Positions 18,259 to 26,997 of a stretch of DNA of 64,000 bases are shown here, piece by piece. The notes under the pieces are model-generated. The model was not told where the DNA came from. It ran no database searches and saw only the letters and a program-made list of their open reading frames with translations. Numbering within the stretch: the stretch's first letter is position 1; every line of letters begins with the position of its first letter. A program made the position numbers and the translations under genes. The DNA is from Sphingopyxis sp. LK2115 (GTDB lineage: Bacteria > Pseudomonadota > Alphaproteobacteria > Sphingomonadales > Sphingomonadaceae): contig NZ_JABWGQ010000003.1 of assembly GCF_014595975.1 (NCBI RefSeq), positions 1 through 64,000 on the forward strand, in the 5' to 3' direction.

Positions 18259-19554
18259 TCAGATCCGCCCCAGCGTCTCGCGCCGCGGGCCAAGATATCC
18301 GAAGAGATAGGCCGCGACCTTGCGCATCTGAATCTCTTCGGCGCCTTCGGTGATGCGATAGCGGCGGTGGTGGCGATAGATATGCTCGAACGGCTTGTGC
18401 CGCGAATATCCGATGCCGCCATGGACCTGCATCGCCCGGTCGGCGGCTTCGCAGACGAGGCGGTTCGCCCAGTAATTGCACATGCTGACCTTGTCGGACA
18501 GCGTGCGCTCGATTTCCTTGTGCGGGGTGTTGTCCATGTCCCAGGCGGTCTTGCGGATCAGCAGGCGCAGCATTTCGGCCTGCGTCGCCAGTTCGACGAG
18601 CGGGAACTGAATCGCCTGATTTCGGGCGAGCGCTTCGCCGAAGGGCTTGCGTGTCCGCGCGTAGCGAACGCTTTCCTCGATACAATAGACCGCGGCGCCA
18701 AGCGAACTCGCCGCCTGGCGGATGCGGTTCTGGTGAACGAAGCTCTGCGCGATCGACAGGCCGCCGCCCTCCGGCCCCAGCCGCGCGCTGTCGGGCACCC
18801 ACACATTGGTAAAGCTGACACGCGGATGGTCGGTCGGCATGTTGAAAGTCCAGAGATATTCTTCGATTTTGAGCCCCGGCGACGGATTGGGAACCAGCAG
18901 GCAGGTGATCCCCTGTGCATCGCCGTCCGCACCGCTCGTCCGGCAAAAGGTCGCGCAGTGTGTGGCGACGTGCATCCCCGTCGTCCACATCTTCGCCCCG
19001 TTGATGCGCCAGCCGTCGACGCCGTCACGGACTTCGCGCACCGCGCGCGTTTCCATATGCGTTGCGTCGCTGCCATGTTCGGGTTCGGTCAGGCCAAAGG
19101 CGGTGCGGCGCTTGCCCTCGAAGCCGCCGAGGATGAACTCGGCCTTTTGTTCCTCGCTCGTCGCGAACTGCTCGAACATTTCGACGAAGGGGAAATTGCC
19201 GACGATGCTGTGCTCGTTCTGCAAGTCGTTGTGCAGCCCCAGCCCCTTGGCGGCGAAATGTTCGCGGATCACCGCCATCCACAGATTCGATCCGTCCCTG
19301 CCGCCATATTTTTTCGGCGCCGAAAAGCGCCAATGTCCGGCGGCATCGGCGCGGCGCGTCGCCTCCTTCAGCAGCGCCTCCCATTCGGGGCGCGGCAGGC
19401 CCCGATTGTCCCAGTCGGTGCGCGCATGTTCGCGGCGATGGTCAAAAAAGCGGATATTGTCGTCGGCTTGTTCGAGCGGCCTGATCTCGGCGTCGATGAA
19501 AGCATCGAGTTCGTTCAGATAGGCCTGCAATTCGGCGGGAACCGCAAAATCCAT
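18259..19554 (-). CDS. Acyl-CoA dehydrogenase, ACAD10/11 type
   Basis: A 431-aa FAD-dependent acyl-CoA dehydrogenase. [13 protein letters not shown] and MWTTGMHVA form the flavin and substrate pocket. [12 protein letters not shown] and [13 protein letters not shown] are family signatures, and the catalytic base is the Glu in [10 protein letters not shown]. The start is ATG 19554, since the in-frame extension upstream is arginine-rich. It follows kinase 2 by 16 bp. In animals kinase and dehydrogenase are fused in ACAD10/11, which handle 4-hydroxyacyl-CoAs by phosphorylation. Here they are separate neighbouring genes. Confidence 0.9.
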   Translation of the reverse strand: MDFAVPAELQAYLNELDAFIDAEIRPLEQADDNIRFFDHRREHARTDWDNRGLPRPEWEALLKEATRRADAAGHWRFSAPKKYGGRDGSNLWMAVIREHFAAKGLGLHNDLQNEHSIVGNFPFVEMFEQFATSEEQKAEFILGGFEGKRRTAFGLTEPEHGSDATHMETRAVREVRDGVDGWRINGAKMWTTGMHVATHCATFCRTSGADGDAQGITCLLVPNPSPGLKIEEYLWTFNMPTDHPRVSFTNVWVPDSARLGPEGGGLSIAQSFVHQNRIRQAASSLGAAVYCIEESVRYARTRKPFGEALARNQAIQFPLVELATQAEMLRLLIRKTAWDMDNTPHKEIERTLSDKVSMCNYWANRLVCEAADRAMQVHGGIGYSRHKPFEHIYRHHRRYRITEGAEEIQMRKVAAYLFGYLGPRRETLGRI

Positions 19555-19570
19555 GTCTCTCTCCCTGTCC

Positions 19571-20914
19571 TTATCCGCCCCATTCGGCACGCGCCGCGGC
19601 GAGCGCGGCATATTTCGGGCTGTCGACCGCGCATTTGTCGAGCACCGCGCGGCGCAGCCGTGCCAGCAGGCCGGGGCGCGCAAGCGTGGCCGTCCCCGCC
19701 AGCAGCTCGTCCGCCAGCGCCTTGTCCTCGGCGCGCGCTCCCGCATCGAGGTCGCGCAGCACGATGCCGAGCGCGTTCATCGCCACCACCGCCTCGAACT
19801 TGGCGTGGCCGACGGCGCGCGGCTTGATCGCGCCCCCGATCCAGTCGCGCACCGCCTGCACCATCTCGCGGTTCGTCGGCTCGCCGGTCGGTGCGGGCGC
19901 AGTGTGCGCTGGTGGCGGAAGCGGGCGGGCGCGTTCGGCTTCGGGCGCCTCGATCTCCAGCAGCCGCACAAGGTCGAGTTCCTGTTCGGCGGCGCGCCGC
20001 CCGACGACGACGCGCTCGACCGTCCGGTCGGCGCCGCTGCGCCACGCCTCGCCCATCTGAAGGCAGCCCAGCGCCCACCACAGCGTGCGATAGACCAGCC
20101 AGAAACGGAACCGTTCGCGGTCGACGGGGCGGCCGCCCGCGGCTTCATAGGCCGCAAAATAATCGTCAAGGCTGCCAAGTCCGAAGGCGGGCCGGTCGAG
20201 CTGGCCGAACCGCCACACGCTCATGCAACCGAACGCCAGATCCTCGTGCGCGTCGCCGCGATGCGCCAGTTCCCAGTCGAGCACCGCGGCAAGTCCGTCG
20301 GCATCGACCATGATATTGCCCATGCGATAATCGCCGTGGACAAGCACCGGATCGGCGGGCGCGGGCAGATGATCCTCGCACCATTTGATCGCCAGCGCGA
20401 TCACCGGCCGGTCGCCGCCATGGCCCAGGAAGCGCGCCTTGAGCGCCGCGAGCGCCTCGCCAGTGTCCATGTGCGGGATCGCCGCCGGGATCGTGTCGAG
20501 CGGAATGGCGTGGATATGCGCCAGTTCGCGCCCCAGATCGGCGAGCAAGGACGGCGGCGGGTCGGCAAGGATCGTCGCGGGCGCCACCTCCGCCAGCACG
20601 CGGCGCATGACATAGCCGGTGCCCAGACCGTCGGCGTCATCCAGCACGCCGACCACCTCGGGCGCCTTTACCCCGCCCGCGCGCGCGGCGATGACCAGCG
20701 CCGCCTCGTCCGCATGGCCAAAGGGACGGTCCGCCATATAGGCCGCCGACGGTGCGCGCCGCAGGACATAGGGCGCGGTGCGGCCGCCGGCGGCCCACTC
20801 GAACGCCCAGCTTTCCATATTGGCGCCGCCCGACAGGCGCGAAAGCGCGGACACTTCCCCCTTCCCGAACCATCGCCGCATTGCTGCCGCCAGCCGTTCC
20901 GCCAAGTCATTCAT
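19571..20914 (-). CDS. Phosphotransferase-family kinase with C-terminal extra domain (kinase 2)
   Basis: A 447-aa protein. Residues 1 to about 330 form an APH-fold kinase with SGGANMESW near the N terminus, the catalytic loop VHGDYRMGN and the metal site DWE, as in the kinase half of ACAD10/11 and in LvaA-type 4-hydroxyacyl-CoA kinases. The last 100 residues, from about TNREMVQAVRDW, resemble the DUF6285 domain often found beside such kinases. The start is ATG 20914, and a TTG at 21013 is less likely. A perfect TTAGTATACTAA palindrome lies 104 bp upstream. It leads the unit with ACAD and leuC. Confidence 0.87.
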   Translation of the reverse strand: MNDLAERLAAAMRRWFGKGEVSALSRLSGGANMESWAFEWAAGGRTAPYVLRRAPSAAYMADRPFGHADEAALVIAARAGGVKAPEVVGVLDDADGLGTGYVMRRVLAEVAPATILADPPPSLLADLGRELAHIHAIPLDTIPAAIPHMDTGEALAALKARFLGHGGDRPVIALAIKWCEDHLPAPADPVLVHGDYRMGNIMVDADGLAAVLDWELAHRGDAHEDLAFGCMSVWRFGQLDRPAFGLGSLDDYFAAYEAAGGRPVDRERFRFWLVYRTLWWALGCLQMGEAWRSGADRTVERVVVGRRAAEQELDLVRLLEIEAPEAERARPLPPPAHTAPAPTGEPTNREMVQAVRDWIGGAIKPRAVGHAKFEAVVAMNALGIVLRDLDAGARAEDKALADELLAGTATLARPGLLARLRRAVLDKCAVDSPKYAALAAARAEWGG

Positions 20915-21017
20915 GCCCGCGTCCCGCAACCCATGCGGTCGAACCAATGGGAAAATCCCCGCATTTGCAATCCCCAACGAACCGAGCCTGTCATTGTCGA
21001 CAGGTCGATGCAATTAC

Positions 21018-21029
21018 TTAGTATACTAA
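21018..21029. promoter_or_regulatory. Candidate MarR operator before kinase 2
   Basis: TTAGTATACTAA is a perfect 12-bp palindrome, and the flanking CAATTA / TAATTG adds partial symmetry. It is the best of the five sites and lies 104 bp before the kinase ATG. No other gene starts within 900 bp on its far side, so it most likely serves the kinase 2 - ACAD - leuC unit. Confidence 0.65.
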
Positions 21030-21081
21030 TTGTATAGAAAGAAGGGGATGCGGGCAAGGGCTGGGCGACCGGCACTCCTCT

Positions 21082-21975
21082 TCAGGGCGGCGGATCGGCA
21101 ACGGCGTCATCCCGCGCGCCCGCCGCCGCGCCGATCGACGACGCCATGATGAGCCCGATGGCCACCCATTGTGCCGCCGACAGCCATTCGCCGAGCAAAA
21201 AAACCCCGATCAGCGCGCCGACCGCGGGCTCGGCGCTGAGCAAGGTGCCAAAGCTGCTCGGCGGCAAGCGACGGAGCGCGACCATCTCGAACCCATAGGG
21301 AATGGCGCTCGATACCAGCCCGACCGCGAGGCCAAGCGCCAGAATCTCCGGCTGGAGCAGCGTCGAGCCCGCCGCGATGATCCCGACCGGCGCAGCCAGC
21401 ACCGCCGCGACGACCGTGCCGGCCGCGGCGGCAGCGGGGCCATGCTCCACCCCCGCGCGCTTGCCCAGCAGGATATAGGCCGCCCAGCAGGCCCCCGCGA
21501 CAAGCGCGAGCGCGACGCCGCGCCAGTCGAGCGCGGCGACGCCCGCGCGCAGCGGCAGCAGAAGCAAAAGCCCCGCCACCGCGATCGCAATCCACAGGAG
21601 ATCCCGGCGTCGGCGCGAAGTGAACACCGCCACCGCCAAAGGTCCGATGAACTCGATCGCGATCGCGATACCCAGCGGGATATAGGCCAGCGCATGATAG
21701 AAGCTGAGGTTCATCAGTCCGAGAACGGCGCCATAGACAAGGACCGACCGCCAGCCCCCGCGAAGATCGAGCCGCCAAGGACGCAGCACGATCGACAGGA
21801 GGAGCGCACCGAAGATCAGCCGCAGCGCGGTCGCGCCCGCGGGACCGACGAGCGGGAACAGGCTCTTGGCGAGCGCCGCGCCGCCGGTCACCGACACCAG
21901 CCCGATGAACAGGGCGCCGAGCGCGAGCAGGTCGATACGACCCGGCGATGTGGGGGTGGCTGGAGAGATTGTCAT
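21082..21975 (-). CDS. DMT-superfamily permease (EamA/RhtA type)
   Basis: A 297-aa inner-membrane protein with about ten hydrophobic helices in two EamA repeats. It resembles RhtA-like exporters of threonine/homoserine and related metabolites ([39 protein letters not shown]). The start is ATG 21975, because the upstream extension is not membrane-like. It stands alone on the minus strand behind tRNA-Trp. Whether it exports a product of the neighbouring island is unknown. Confidence 0.85.
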   Translation of the reverse strand: MTISPATPTSPGRIDLLALGALFIGLVSVTGGAALAKSLFPLVGPAGATALRLIFGALLLSIVLRPWRLDLRGGWRSVLVYGAVLGLMNLSFYHALAYIPLGIAIAIEFIGPLAVAVFTSRRRRDLLWIAIAVAGLLLLLPLRAGVAALDWRGVALALVAGACWAAYILLGKRAGVEHGPAAAAAGTVVAAVLAAPVGIIAAGSTLLQPEILALGLAVGLVSSAIPYGFEMVALRRLPPSSFGTLLSAEPAVGALIGVFLLGEWLSAAQWVAIGLIMASSIGAAAGARDDAVADPPP

Positions 21976-22195
21976 GCCGCTCGCTGTCGTTGCCGGGCGT
22001 CTGGTTAGGCGGTCTCGCGGCGTTAAGAAAGCACCCAATCTGCAAAATGCGAAGGATGCCGAAAGGAGCCGGGCGCGGGACCGCGAGCGTTCCCGCAACA
22101 TAAATGAGGGACTTGTTCGATGGACCGATGACCGGCGCGCCCGGCCGTGACGATGCGCGGCGACCGACCTTTGCCCCGGGCTTTGCCGACCGGCC

Positions 22196-22271
22196 TGGCA
22201 GGGGCAGCAGGACTCGAACCCGCGACCCTCGGTTTTGGAGACCGATGCTCTACCAACTGAGCTATACCCCT
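22196..22271 (-). tRNA. tRNA-Trp (CCA anticodon)
   Basis: 76 nt including an encoded CCA end. The acceptor AGGGGTA pairs with TGCCCCT. The anticodon stem TCGGT/ACCGA holds the loop CTCCAAA with anticodon CCA, and the T arm contains TTCGAGT. It is the only tRNA in the window. secE-nusG, which follows tRNA-Trp in many bacteria, does not follow here. Confidence 0.97.
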
Positions 22272-22360
22272 AGGCCGGAGTGCGCCCCTAGCCCGATTGG
22301 CGAAGCGGGGCAAGGGGGATGACGCGGGCATCACGGCTTGCGCGCGCGGGCGGGGCTGAT

Positions 22361-23320
22361 ATGCGCTTGGGGCTCATGACCGCCGCCCCTTCCCTTGCTC
22401 AGCCCGCTGACCAGCCGCAACATTATCTTGGGGGCATCGCGCTGCGGCTGATCGCGATGGTCAGCCTTTCGCTGATGTTCGTGCTCGTCAAATATGTCGA
22501 CGCCGCGGGCGTGCATATCGTCGAAAGCCTGTTCTGGCGGCAGGCGCTTGTTCTGCCCTTCCTGCTCGCCTGGGTGATGGCGACGAGCGGGCTCGCGTCG
22601 CTCAGGACGCGGCGGATCGGCGCGCACATGCGGCGCATGATCATGGGGCTGACGGGCATGGCGTGCAATTTCGGCGGAATGATCCTGCTGCCGATGGCCG
22701 AGGCGACGACCATCAGCCTGTCGGTGCCGATCTTTGCCGTCATCTTCGCCGCGCTGCTGCTCGGCGAGGCGACCGGATGGCAAAGATGGGGCGCGGTGAT
22801 CGTCGGCTTTGTCGGCGTGCTGCTCGTGCTCGACCCCTTCGCCGGTTTCGCAGGCGGCTTCGGCGGCGACCATGGCCTCGGCACTCTCGTCGCGGTCGGC
22901 GGCGCGATCATGACCGCGCTTATAACCATCGCCGTGCGTGACCTTGGCCGCACCGAAAATGCCGCGACGATCGTTTTCTGGTTCAGCCTGCTGTCGATGA
23001 TCCCGCTCGGCCTTGCGCTGCCCTTTGTCATTACGCCGCACGACGCGCACGAATGGCTGCTGCTGATCGGACTCGGCTTGCTGGGCGCGGTCGTGCAGAT
23101 GGCGCTGACCGGCGCCCTGCGCCTTGCCCCCGTGTCGGTCGTGATCCCGATGGACTATTCCAGCCTGCTCTGGTCGATCGCCGCGGGCTGGTGGTTCTTC
23201 GGCACGCTGCCCGCCGACACGACCTGGATCGGCGCGCCGCTGATCGTCGCATCGGGACTGTTCATCGCCTGGCGCGAGCATCGCCGCCATATCGAGCGTC
23301 CAAAGGAGGTTGCCGCATGA
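22361..23320 (+). CDS. DMT-superfamily permease
   Basis: A 319-aa EamA-type inner-membrane transporter with about ten helices. VSLSLMFVLVKYVD begins the first repeat and the second starts near VAVGGAIMTALITIAV. The start is unsure: ATG 22319, 22361 and 22376 are in frame, and GGGG stretches precede each. I prefer 22361. Its stop overlaps the GST start by 4 nt (ATGA), so the two are co-translated. It is not a close duplicate of the permease at 21082-21975. Confidence 0.85.
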   Translation: MRLGLMTAAPSLAQPADQPQHYLGGIALRLIAMVSLSLMFVLVKYVDAAGVHIVESLFWRQALVLPFLLAWVMATSGLASLRTRRIGAHMRRMIMGLTGMACNFGGMILLPMAEATTISLSVPIFAVIFAALLLGEATGWQRWGAVIVGFVGVLLVLDPFAGFAGGFGGDHGLGTLVAVGGAIMTALITIAVRDLGRTENAATIVFWFSLLSMIPLGLALPFVITPHDAHEWLLLIGLGLLGAVVQMALTGALRLAPVSVVIPMDYSSLLWSIAAGWWFFGTLPADTTWIGAPLIVASGLFIAWREHRRHIERPKEVAA

Positions 23321-23937
23321 CGCCGCCGACATTGTATCACTGCCCCGATGCCCGCTCGCTGCGCTGCCTGTGGGCGGCAGAAGAGGCGGCGATCGACGTC
23401 GACCTCAAGCTGCTGCGGTTTCCGCCGCGCGCCTTCGAGCCCGATTATCGCGCCGTGAACCCGTTGATGACCGTGCCCGGCTGGGTGGAGGATGGTCGGC
23501 TGATGACCGAATCGGCAGCGATCTGCGAACGCATCGCCGAAGGGACGCCGCTCGAGGTGCGCCGCGACGAAGCCGATTATTGGGATTATCGCAACTGGCT
23601 CCATCGCAGCGACGCAACGCTGACCTTTCCGCTTGCGATCATGATCCGCTACACGCGGGTCGAACCCGAAGAGCGGCGGCTGGCCCAGGCCGTCGAGGAC
23701 TATAGGGCGTTTTTCGGCGGTCGCGCCAAAAGCATCGAGGCGGCGCTCGCCGACGGGCGCGAGTGGCTTGTCGCGGGACGCTTCACCATTGCCGACATTG
23801 CGATCGGCTATGCCGCCTTCCTTGCGACGACGCTGGGCGCCGGCGATGTGCTGGGTGAGGCGACCAGGGCATGGCTTGGGCGCTGCATGGCGCGCGATGG
23901 ATTCCGACGCGCGCGCGCGCGTCAGGCGGTCGCCTGA
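23317..23937 (+). CDS. Glutathione S-transferase family protein
   Basis: A 206-aa two-domain GST-fold protein. The N-terminal thioredoxin-like domain (1-78) contains CPDARSLRCLWAAEE, NPLMTVPG with the cis-proline, and the glutathione-contact pair ES in LMTESAAI. The helical domain has the N-capping box FTIADIAIG. AAAGGAGG lies 7 nt before the ATG, a strong ribosome site, and the gene is coupled to the permease upstream. The last twelve residues are unusually arginine-rich. The substrate is unknown. Confidence 0.87.
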   Translation: MTPPTLYHCPDARSLRCLWAAEEAAIDVDLKLLRFPPRAFEPDYRAVNPLMTVPGWVEDGRLMTESAAICERIAEGTPLEVRRDEADYWDYRNWLHRSDATLTFPLAIMIRYTRVEPEERRLAQAVEDYRAFFGGRAKSIEAALADGREWLVAGRFTIADIAIGYAAFLATTLGAGDVLGEATRAWLGRCMARDGFRRARARQAVA

Positions 23938-24136
23938 CGAAACGGGCTTCACCCTCGCGCACGAAGCCGTTGGCGCCCCCGTGCATCGCAATGCCAACAA
24001 GGAAAACGCACCGGCCCTTCGGGGCGGGGAGCGGACGTAGCGGCCGTTTCGCGCGTCGTGCGCCACATCGGCAACGCTTCCATTCGTGGGTGTCGAGCGG
24101 GAAAAATGGCTCTGATCCAACGCTCGCCGCTCTAAG

Positions 24137-24164
24137 CCCCTCTCTTTCAGCGAAGGGGTTTTTT
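24137..24164 (+). terminator. Candidate rho-independent terminator after GST
   Basis: CCCCT (24137-24141) pairs with AGGGG (24154-24158), followed directly by six T. It would end the plus-strand permease-GST transcript before it meets ligase 3, which runs convergent and ends at 24203. The remaining intergenic sequence, 23938-24136, shows nothing recognisable. Confidence 0.5.
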
Positions 24165-24202
24165 GGGGTTATGGCCGCTTTCGGTCGCGTCCCCGACGCC
24201 CA

Positions 24203-25762
24203 TCAATTCACCATCCGCTCATAGCCTTCCCAATAGGGTGCGCGCAGATCCTTGCGCAAAATCTTGCCGCTGGCATTGCGCGGCAGCGCGTCGACCACAT
24301 CGACGCTGCGCGGGCATTTGAAGGGCGCGATGCGTTCGCGCGCCCAGGCGATGATGTCGGCTTCGTCGATGCTGGCGCCGGGCTTGGCGACGACAACCGC
24401 CTTTACCGTTTCGCCCCATTTCGCGTCGGGAATGCCGATCACCGCGACCTCCTGCACCGCGGGATGGCCGAAGATCGCGCTTTCGACCTCGGCCGGATAG
24501 ACATTTTCGCCGCCGGTGATGATCATGTCCTTCATCCGGTCGTGAATATACAGATAGCCGTCCTCGTCCAGATAACCGGCGTCGCCGGTGCGGATCCAGC
24601 CGTCATCGGTCAACGTCCGCGCGGTGGCGTCGGGCAGGTTCCAATAACCCAGCATATTGTTCGACGATCGTGTCACGACCTCGCCCACCTCGCCCGTCGG
24701 CACGGGATTGCCGTCGGCATCGACGATGCGGATCTCGACGCCGGGCAGCGCCTTGCCCGCCGAGCGCATCCTTTTGTTGCCCGCCGGATCATGGTCCTCG
24801 GGCGGCAGCATCGAAATGGTGCCGGTGGTTTCGGTCATGCCATAAGCCTGGATGAACTGTGCGCCGAACATCTGGATACACTGGCGCAGCAGCTCGAGCG
24901 GAATCGGCGCGGCGCCATAGAGAATATATTTGAGGCGGCTGAAATCGACGCTGGCGCAGCGCGGATGCATCAGCAGCATCTGAAGCGCTGCCGGAACCAT
25001 GAAGAAGCGCGTCACGCCATAATGCTCGACCGCGTCGAACACGCCGTCCGGGTTGAACTCGGCAAGGACGATCCCCGGAAGCCCCGCCGCGAGCGCCATG
25101 ATGCCCAGCCCCGTGCCGCCGATATGCGCGCAGGGCATCGCCACCAGCACCGCCTCGTCATCGTCCCATTTGGTATAGGGCATGTCGAGCGTGCTCGAAT
25201 GTTTGCGCAGCGCGAACAGGTTGCGGTTGGAAAGCACCGCGCCCTTGGGGTTACCCGTGGTGCCCGACGTATAAAGCTGGAGCACGGCGTCATCGACTGC
25301 GGAAGGTTCGAAGGGCGCACGCCCGGCGCGCTCAATCATCGCCCAGGCATCCGCCGCACCGACAATCGTCGGATCGTTCCGGAGCCTATCGGCGAGCTGA
25401 TCGGCAAGCCCGTCGAAACCCGGCCCGGCGAAGACCATCTTCGCCTGCGTATCGTTGACGATGAACGCCCACTCGGCGGGCGACAGGCGCCAGCCGATCG
25501 GCGCCATCACGATGCCCGCGCGCGCGGCACCATAGAAGAGGGTGAAATAAAGGTCGCTGTTCTTGCCGATCCACGCGATGCGGTCGCCCTTTTTCAGCCC
25601 CGCCGCGATCAGCGCAGAGGCGGCGCGCGCCGTCAGATCGTCGAGCTGGGCATAGCTGTAGACACGATTCTCTTCGCGCATCGCGACGCGATCGGGCCGC
25701 TCGGCGGCCCAATGGGTCAGAAACTCGTCGAATGTGAACAGGTCCGAAACGTCGCGGCCCAT
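24203..25762 (-). CDS. AMP-dependent fatty-acyl-CoA synthetase (ligase 3)
   Basis: A 519-aa ANL acyl-CoA ligase with [13 protein letters not shown] near residue 175, YGMTETTG, RTGDAGYLDEDGY and the adenylation lysine in NASGKILRKDLR. It shares the C-terminal RAPYWEG with ligase 1 (5297-6862), so the two are probably paralogs. AGGAGAGAGAGGCG precedes the ATG. It is monocistronic. No good copy of the TTAGTATACTAA palindrome lies upstream, only a weak imperfect one near 25800, so I do not place it in the regulon. Confidence 0.9.
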   Translation of the reverse strand: MGRDVSDLFTFDEFLTHWAAERPDRVAMREENRVYSYAQLDDLTARAASALIAAGLKKGDRIAWIGKNSDLYFTLFYGAARAGIVMAPIGWRLSPAEWAFIVNDTQAKMVFAGPGFDGLADQLADRLRNDPTIVGAADAWAMIERAGRAPFEPSAVDDAVLQLYTSGTTGNPKGAVLSNRNLFALRKHSSTLDMPYTKWDDDEAVLVAMPCAHIGGTGLGIMALAAGLPGIVLAEFNPDGVFDAVEHYGVTRFFMVPAALQMLLMHPRCASVDFSRLKYILYGAAPIPLELLRQCIQMFGAQFIQAYGMTETTGTISMLPPEDHDPAGNKRMRSAGKALPGVEIRIVDADGNPVPTGEVGEVVTRSSNNMLGYWNLPDATARTLTDDGWIRTGDAGYLDEDGYLYIHDRMKDMIITGGENVYPAEVESAIFGHPAVQEVAVIGIPDAKWGETVKAVVVAKPGASIDEADIIAWARERIAPFKCPRSVDVVDALPRNASGKILRKDLRAPYWEGYERMVN

Positions 25763-25864
25763 CGCCTCTCTCTCCTCGAATCGCGTCTTTTGCGCGCAGT
25801 TGGTGAGAAAGCTAACGGTTCCGCCCGCAAGGTAAAGCGTCGATGCCCGACCCTGTCAGGTCCG

Positions 25865-26500
25865 TCAGGTGCGGCGGAACAACAGCATCAGATTGTTCGC
25901 GGGCATCGCGCGGCGTTCGGCGCACGCCAGTCCGGCGTCCGCGGCGGCCGCCTTGATCGCATCGGTGTCGCGCAGCCCCCATGCCGGGTCACGCGCGCGC
26001 AGATTGGCGTCGAAGTCGAGGTTGCTCTGCGCGGTCGGCACGTCGGGCTCGATGAAGGCGCCATAGAGGATCAGCGGCGCGCCGGGTGCGAGCAGCCGCG
26101 CCGCGCCCGCGAACAGGCCGAGCGTCGCGTCCCACGGGCTGATATGCACCATGTTGATGCACAGGATCGCGTCGGCCTGGCCGAGCGGCCAGGCGGGTGC
26201 CGTCGCATCGAGCGCGAGCGGTGGCGCAAGATTGGCGAGCTTTGCCTCGGCGCGCCAGGCGGCGATCGAGGTCAGCCCGGCAGGGTCGGGATCGCTCGGC
26301 TGCCAGTCGAGGTGCGGAAAGGCGGCGGCGAAATGAACGGCATGTTCGCCCGATCCGCTCGCAACCTCCAGCACCGTGCCTGACGCGGGCAGCCAGTCGG
26401 CGAGCACCGCGGCGATGGCGTCGCGGTTGCGCAAGGTCGCCGGTGCGTGGCGCTTGTCCGCTGCGCCGCCGTCGCCCGGCATCCACGGCTGCGGCGTCAC
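25865..26500 (-). CDS. DUF938 SAM-dependent methyltransferase-like protein
   Basis: A protein of 211 aa if it starts at GTG 26500, which overlaps the upstream stop by 4 nt, or 205 aa from ATG 26482. It has the Rossmann methyltransferase motif VLEVASGSGEHAVHFA and the DUF938 hallmarks RHAPATLRNRDAI, DWQPSDPD, INMVHISPW and YGAFIEPD..SN..FD. The substrate is not known for the family. It is translationally coupled to the DUF4281 gene and ends the minus-strand run that starts at gcvT. Confidence 0.85.
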   Translation of the reverse strand: MTPQPWMPGDGGAADKRHAPATLRNRDAIAAVLADWLPASGTVLEVASGSGEHAVHFAAAFPHLDWQPSDPDPAGLTSIAAWRAEAKLANLAPPLALDATAPAWPLGQADAILCINMVHISPWDATLGLFAGAARLLAPGAPLILYGAFIEPDVPTAQSNLDFDANLRARDPAWGLRDTDAIKAAAADAGLACAERRAMPANNLMLLFRRT

Positions 26501-26946
26501 TTCGCCTTCGCCTGTGCCCGCGCGCGGCGTTCGCGGACGATCAGCCAGGCGAACAGCCCGACCGGCCCGACGAGCAAGGTCAGCAGCAGAAAGGGGAATT
26601 GCGCGATGCGGCTGAATCCCTTTTGATCGGCGTCGCGCGCGATCCACATGCCGGTGAACAGGTCGAAGGCCAGATAATGGATCCAGCCGAGCGTCGCGCC
26701 GCCGGGGCTGTCGAACAGCGCCATCACGCCCTTCAGCGTCGTGAAGTCGCCGCCGCCCGGACCGCCGGGGTCGATGCCGCCGGTCAGGAATCCCGCAATC
26801 AGCACGGTGTAAGCGAGGCACAGCAATGCGACGCCCAGATAGAGGATGAGCGCGAGCGTCTTTGGCCCGCGCGGCAGGAAAGCGAGCGCGATCCACGCCG
26901 CAATGGCCCAATAATTCGCCGGCAGAAACAGGCTGTCCCAGCTCAT
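26497..26946 (-). CDS. ABA4-like (DUF4281) membrane protein
   Basis: A 149-aa integral membrane protein with about four hydrophobic segments. It contains the family motif GGATLGWIHYLAFDLFTGMW with its His and Asp, as in plant ABA4, which acts in neoxanthin formation. Bacterial members have no proven role. The start at ATG 26946 has AAGGGGAGGG ahead, and a start at 26970 is less likely. A REP hairpin (26965-26992) separates it from gcvPB. The stop overlaps the DUF938 start. Confidence 0.8.
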   Translation of the reverse strand: MSWDSLFLPANYWAIAAWIALAFLPRGPKTLALILYLGVALLCLAYTVLIAGFLTGGIDPGGPGGGDFTTLKGVMALFDSPGGATLGWIHYLAFDLFTGMWIARDADQKGFSRIAQFPFLLLTLLVGPVGLFAWLIVRERRARAQAKAK

Positions 26947-26964
26947 TGCACCCTCCCCTTTATC

Positions 26965-26992
26965 CGTCATCCCGGCCTTCGCCGGGATGACG
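26965..26992. repeat. REP-like hairpin, perfect 12-bp stem
   Basis: CGTCATCCCGGC (26965-26976), loop CTTC, then GCCGGGATGACG (26981-26992). It lies 5 bp after the gcvPB stop and before the DUF4281 ATG, so it could shape how much of the gcv transcript continues. Related copies are at 14738 and 59799. Confidence 0.75.
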
Positions 26993-26997
26993 ATGGA

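Noticed and set aside
22023-22334. 103-codon frame reading through tRNA-Trp
   Set aside because: The [19 protein letters not shown] stretch is the well-known false translation of a tRNA gene.
25795-25825. Possible sixth MarR palindrome before ligase 3
   Set aside because: GTTGGTGAGAAAGCTAAC keeps only a half site and the centre does not match the other five, so it is too weak to count.
24464-26383. 639-codon plus-strand frame opposite ligase 3
   Set aside because: Antisense shadow of an obvious CoA ligase, low-complexity basic composition.
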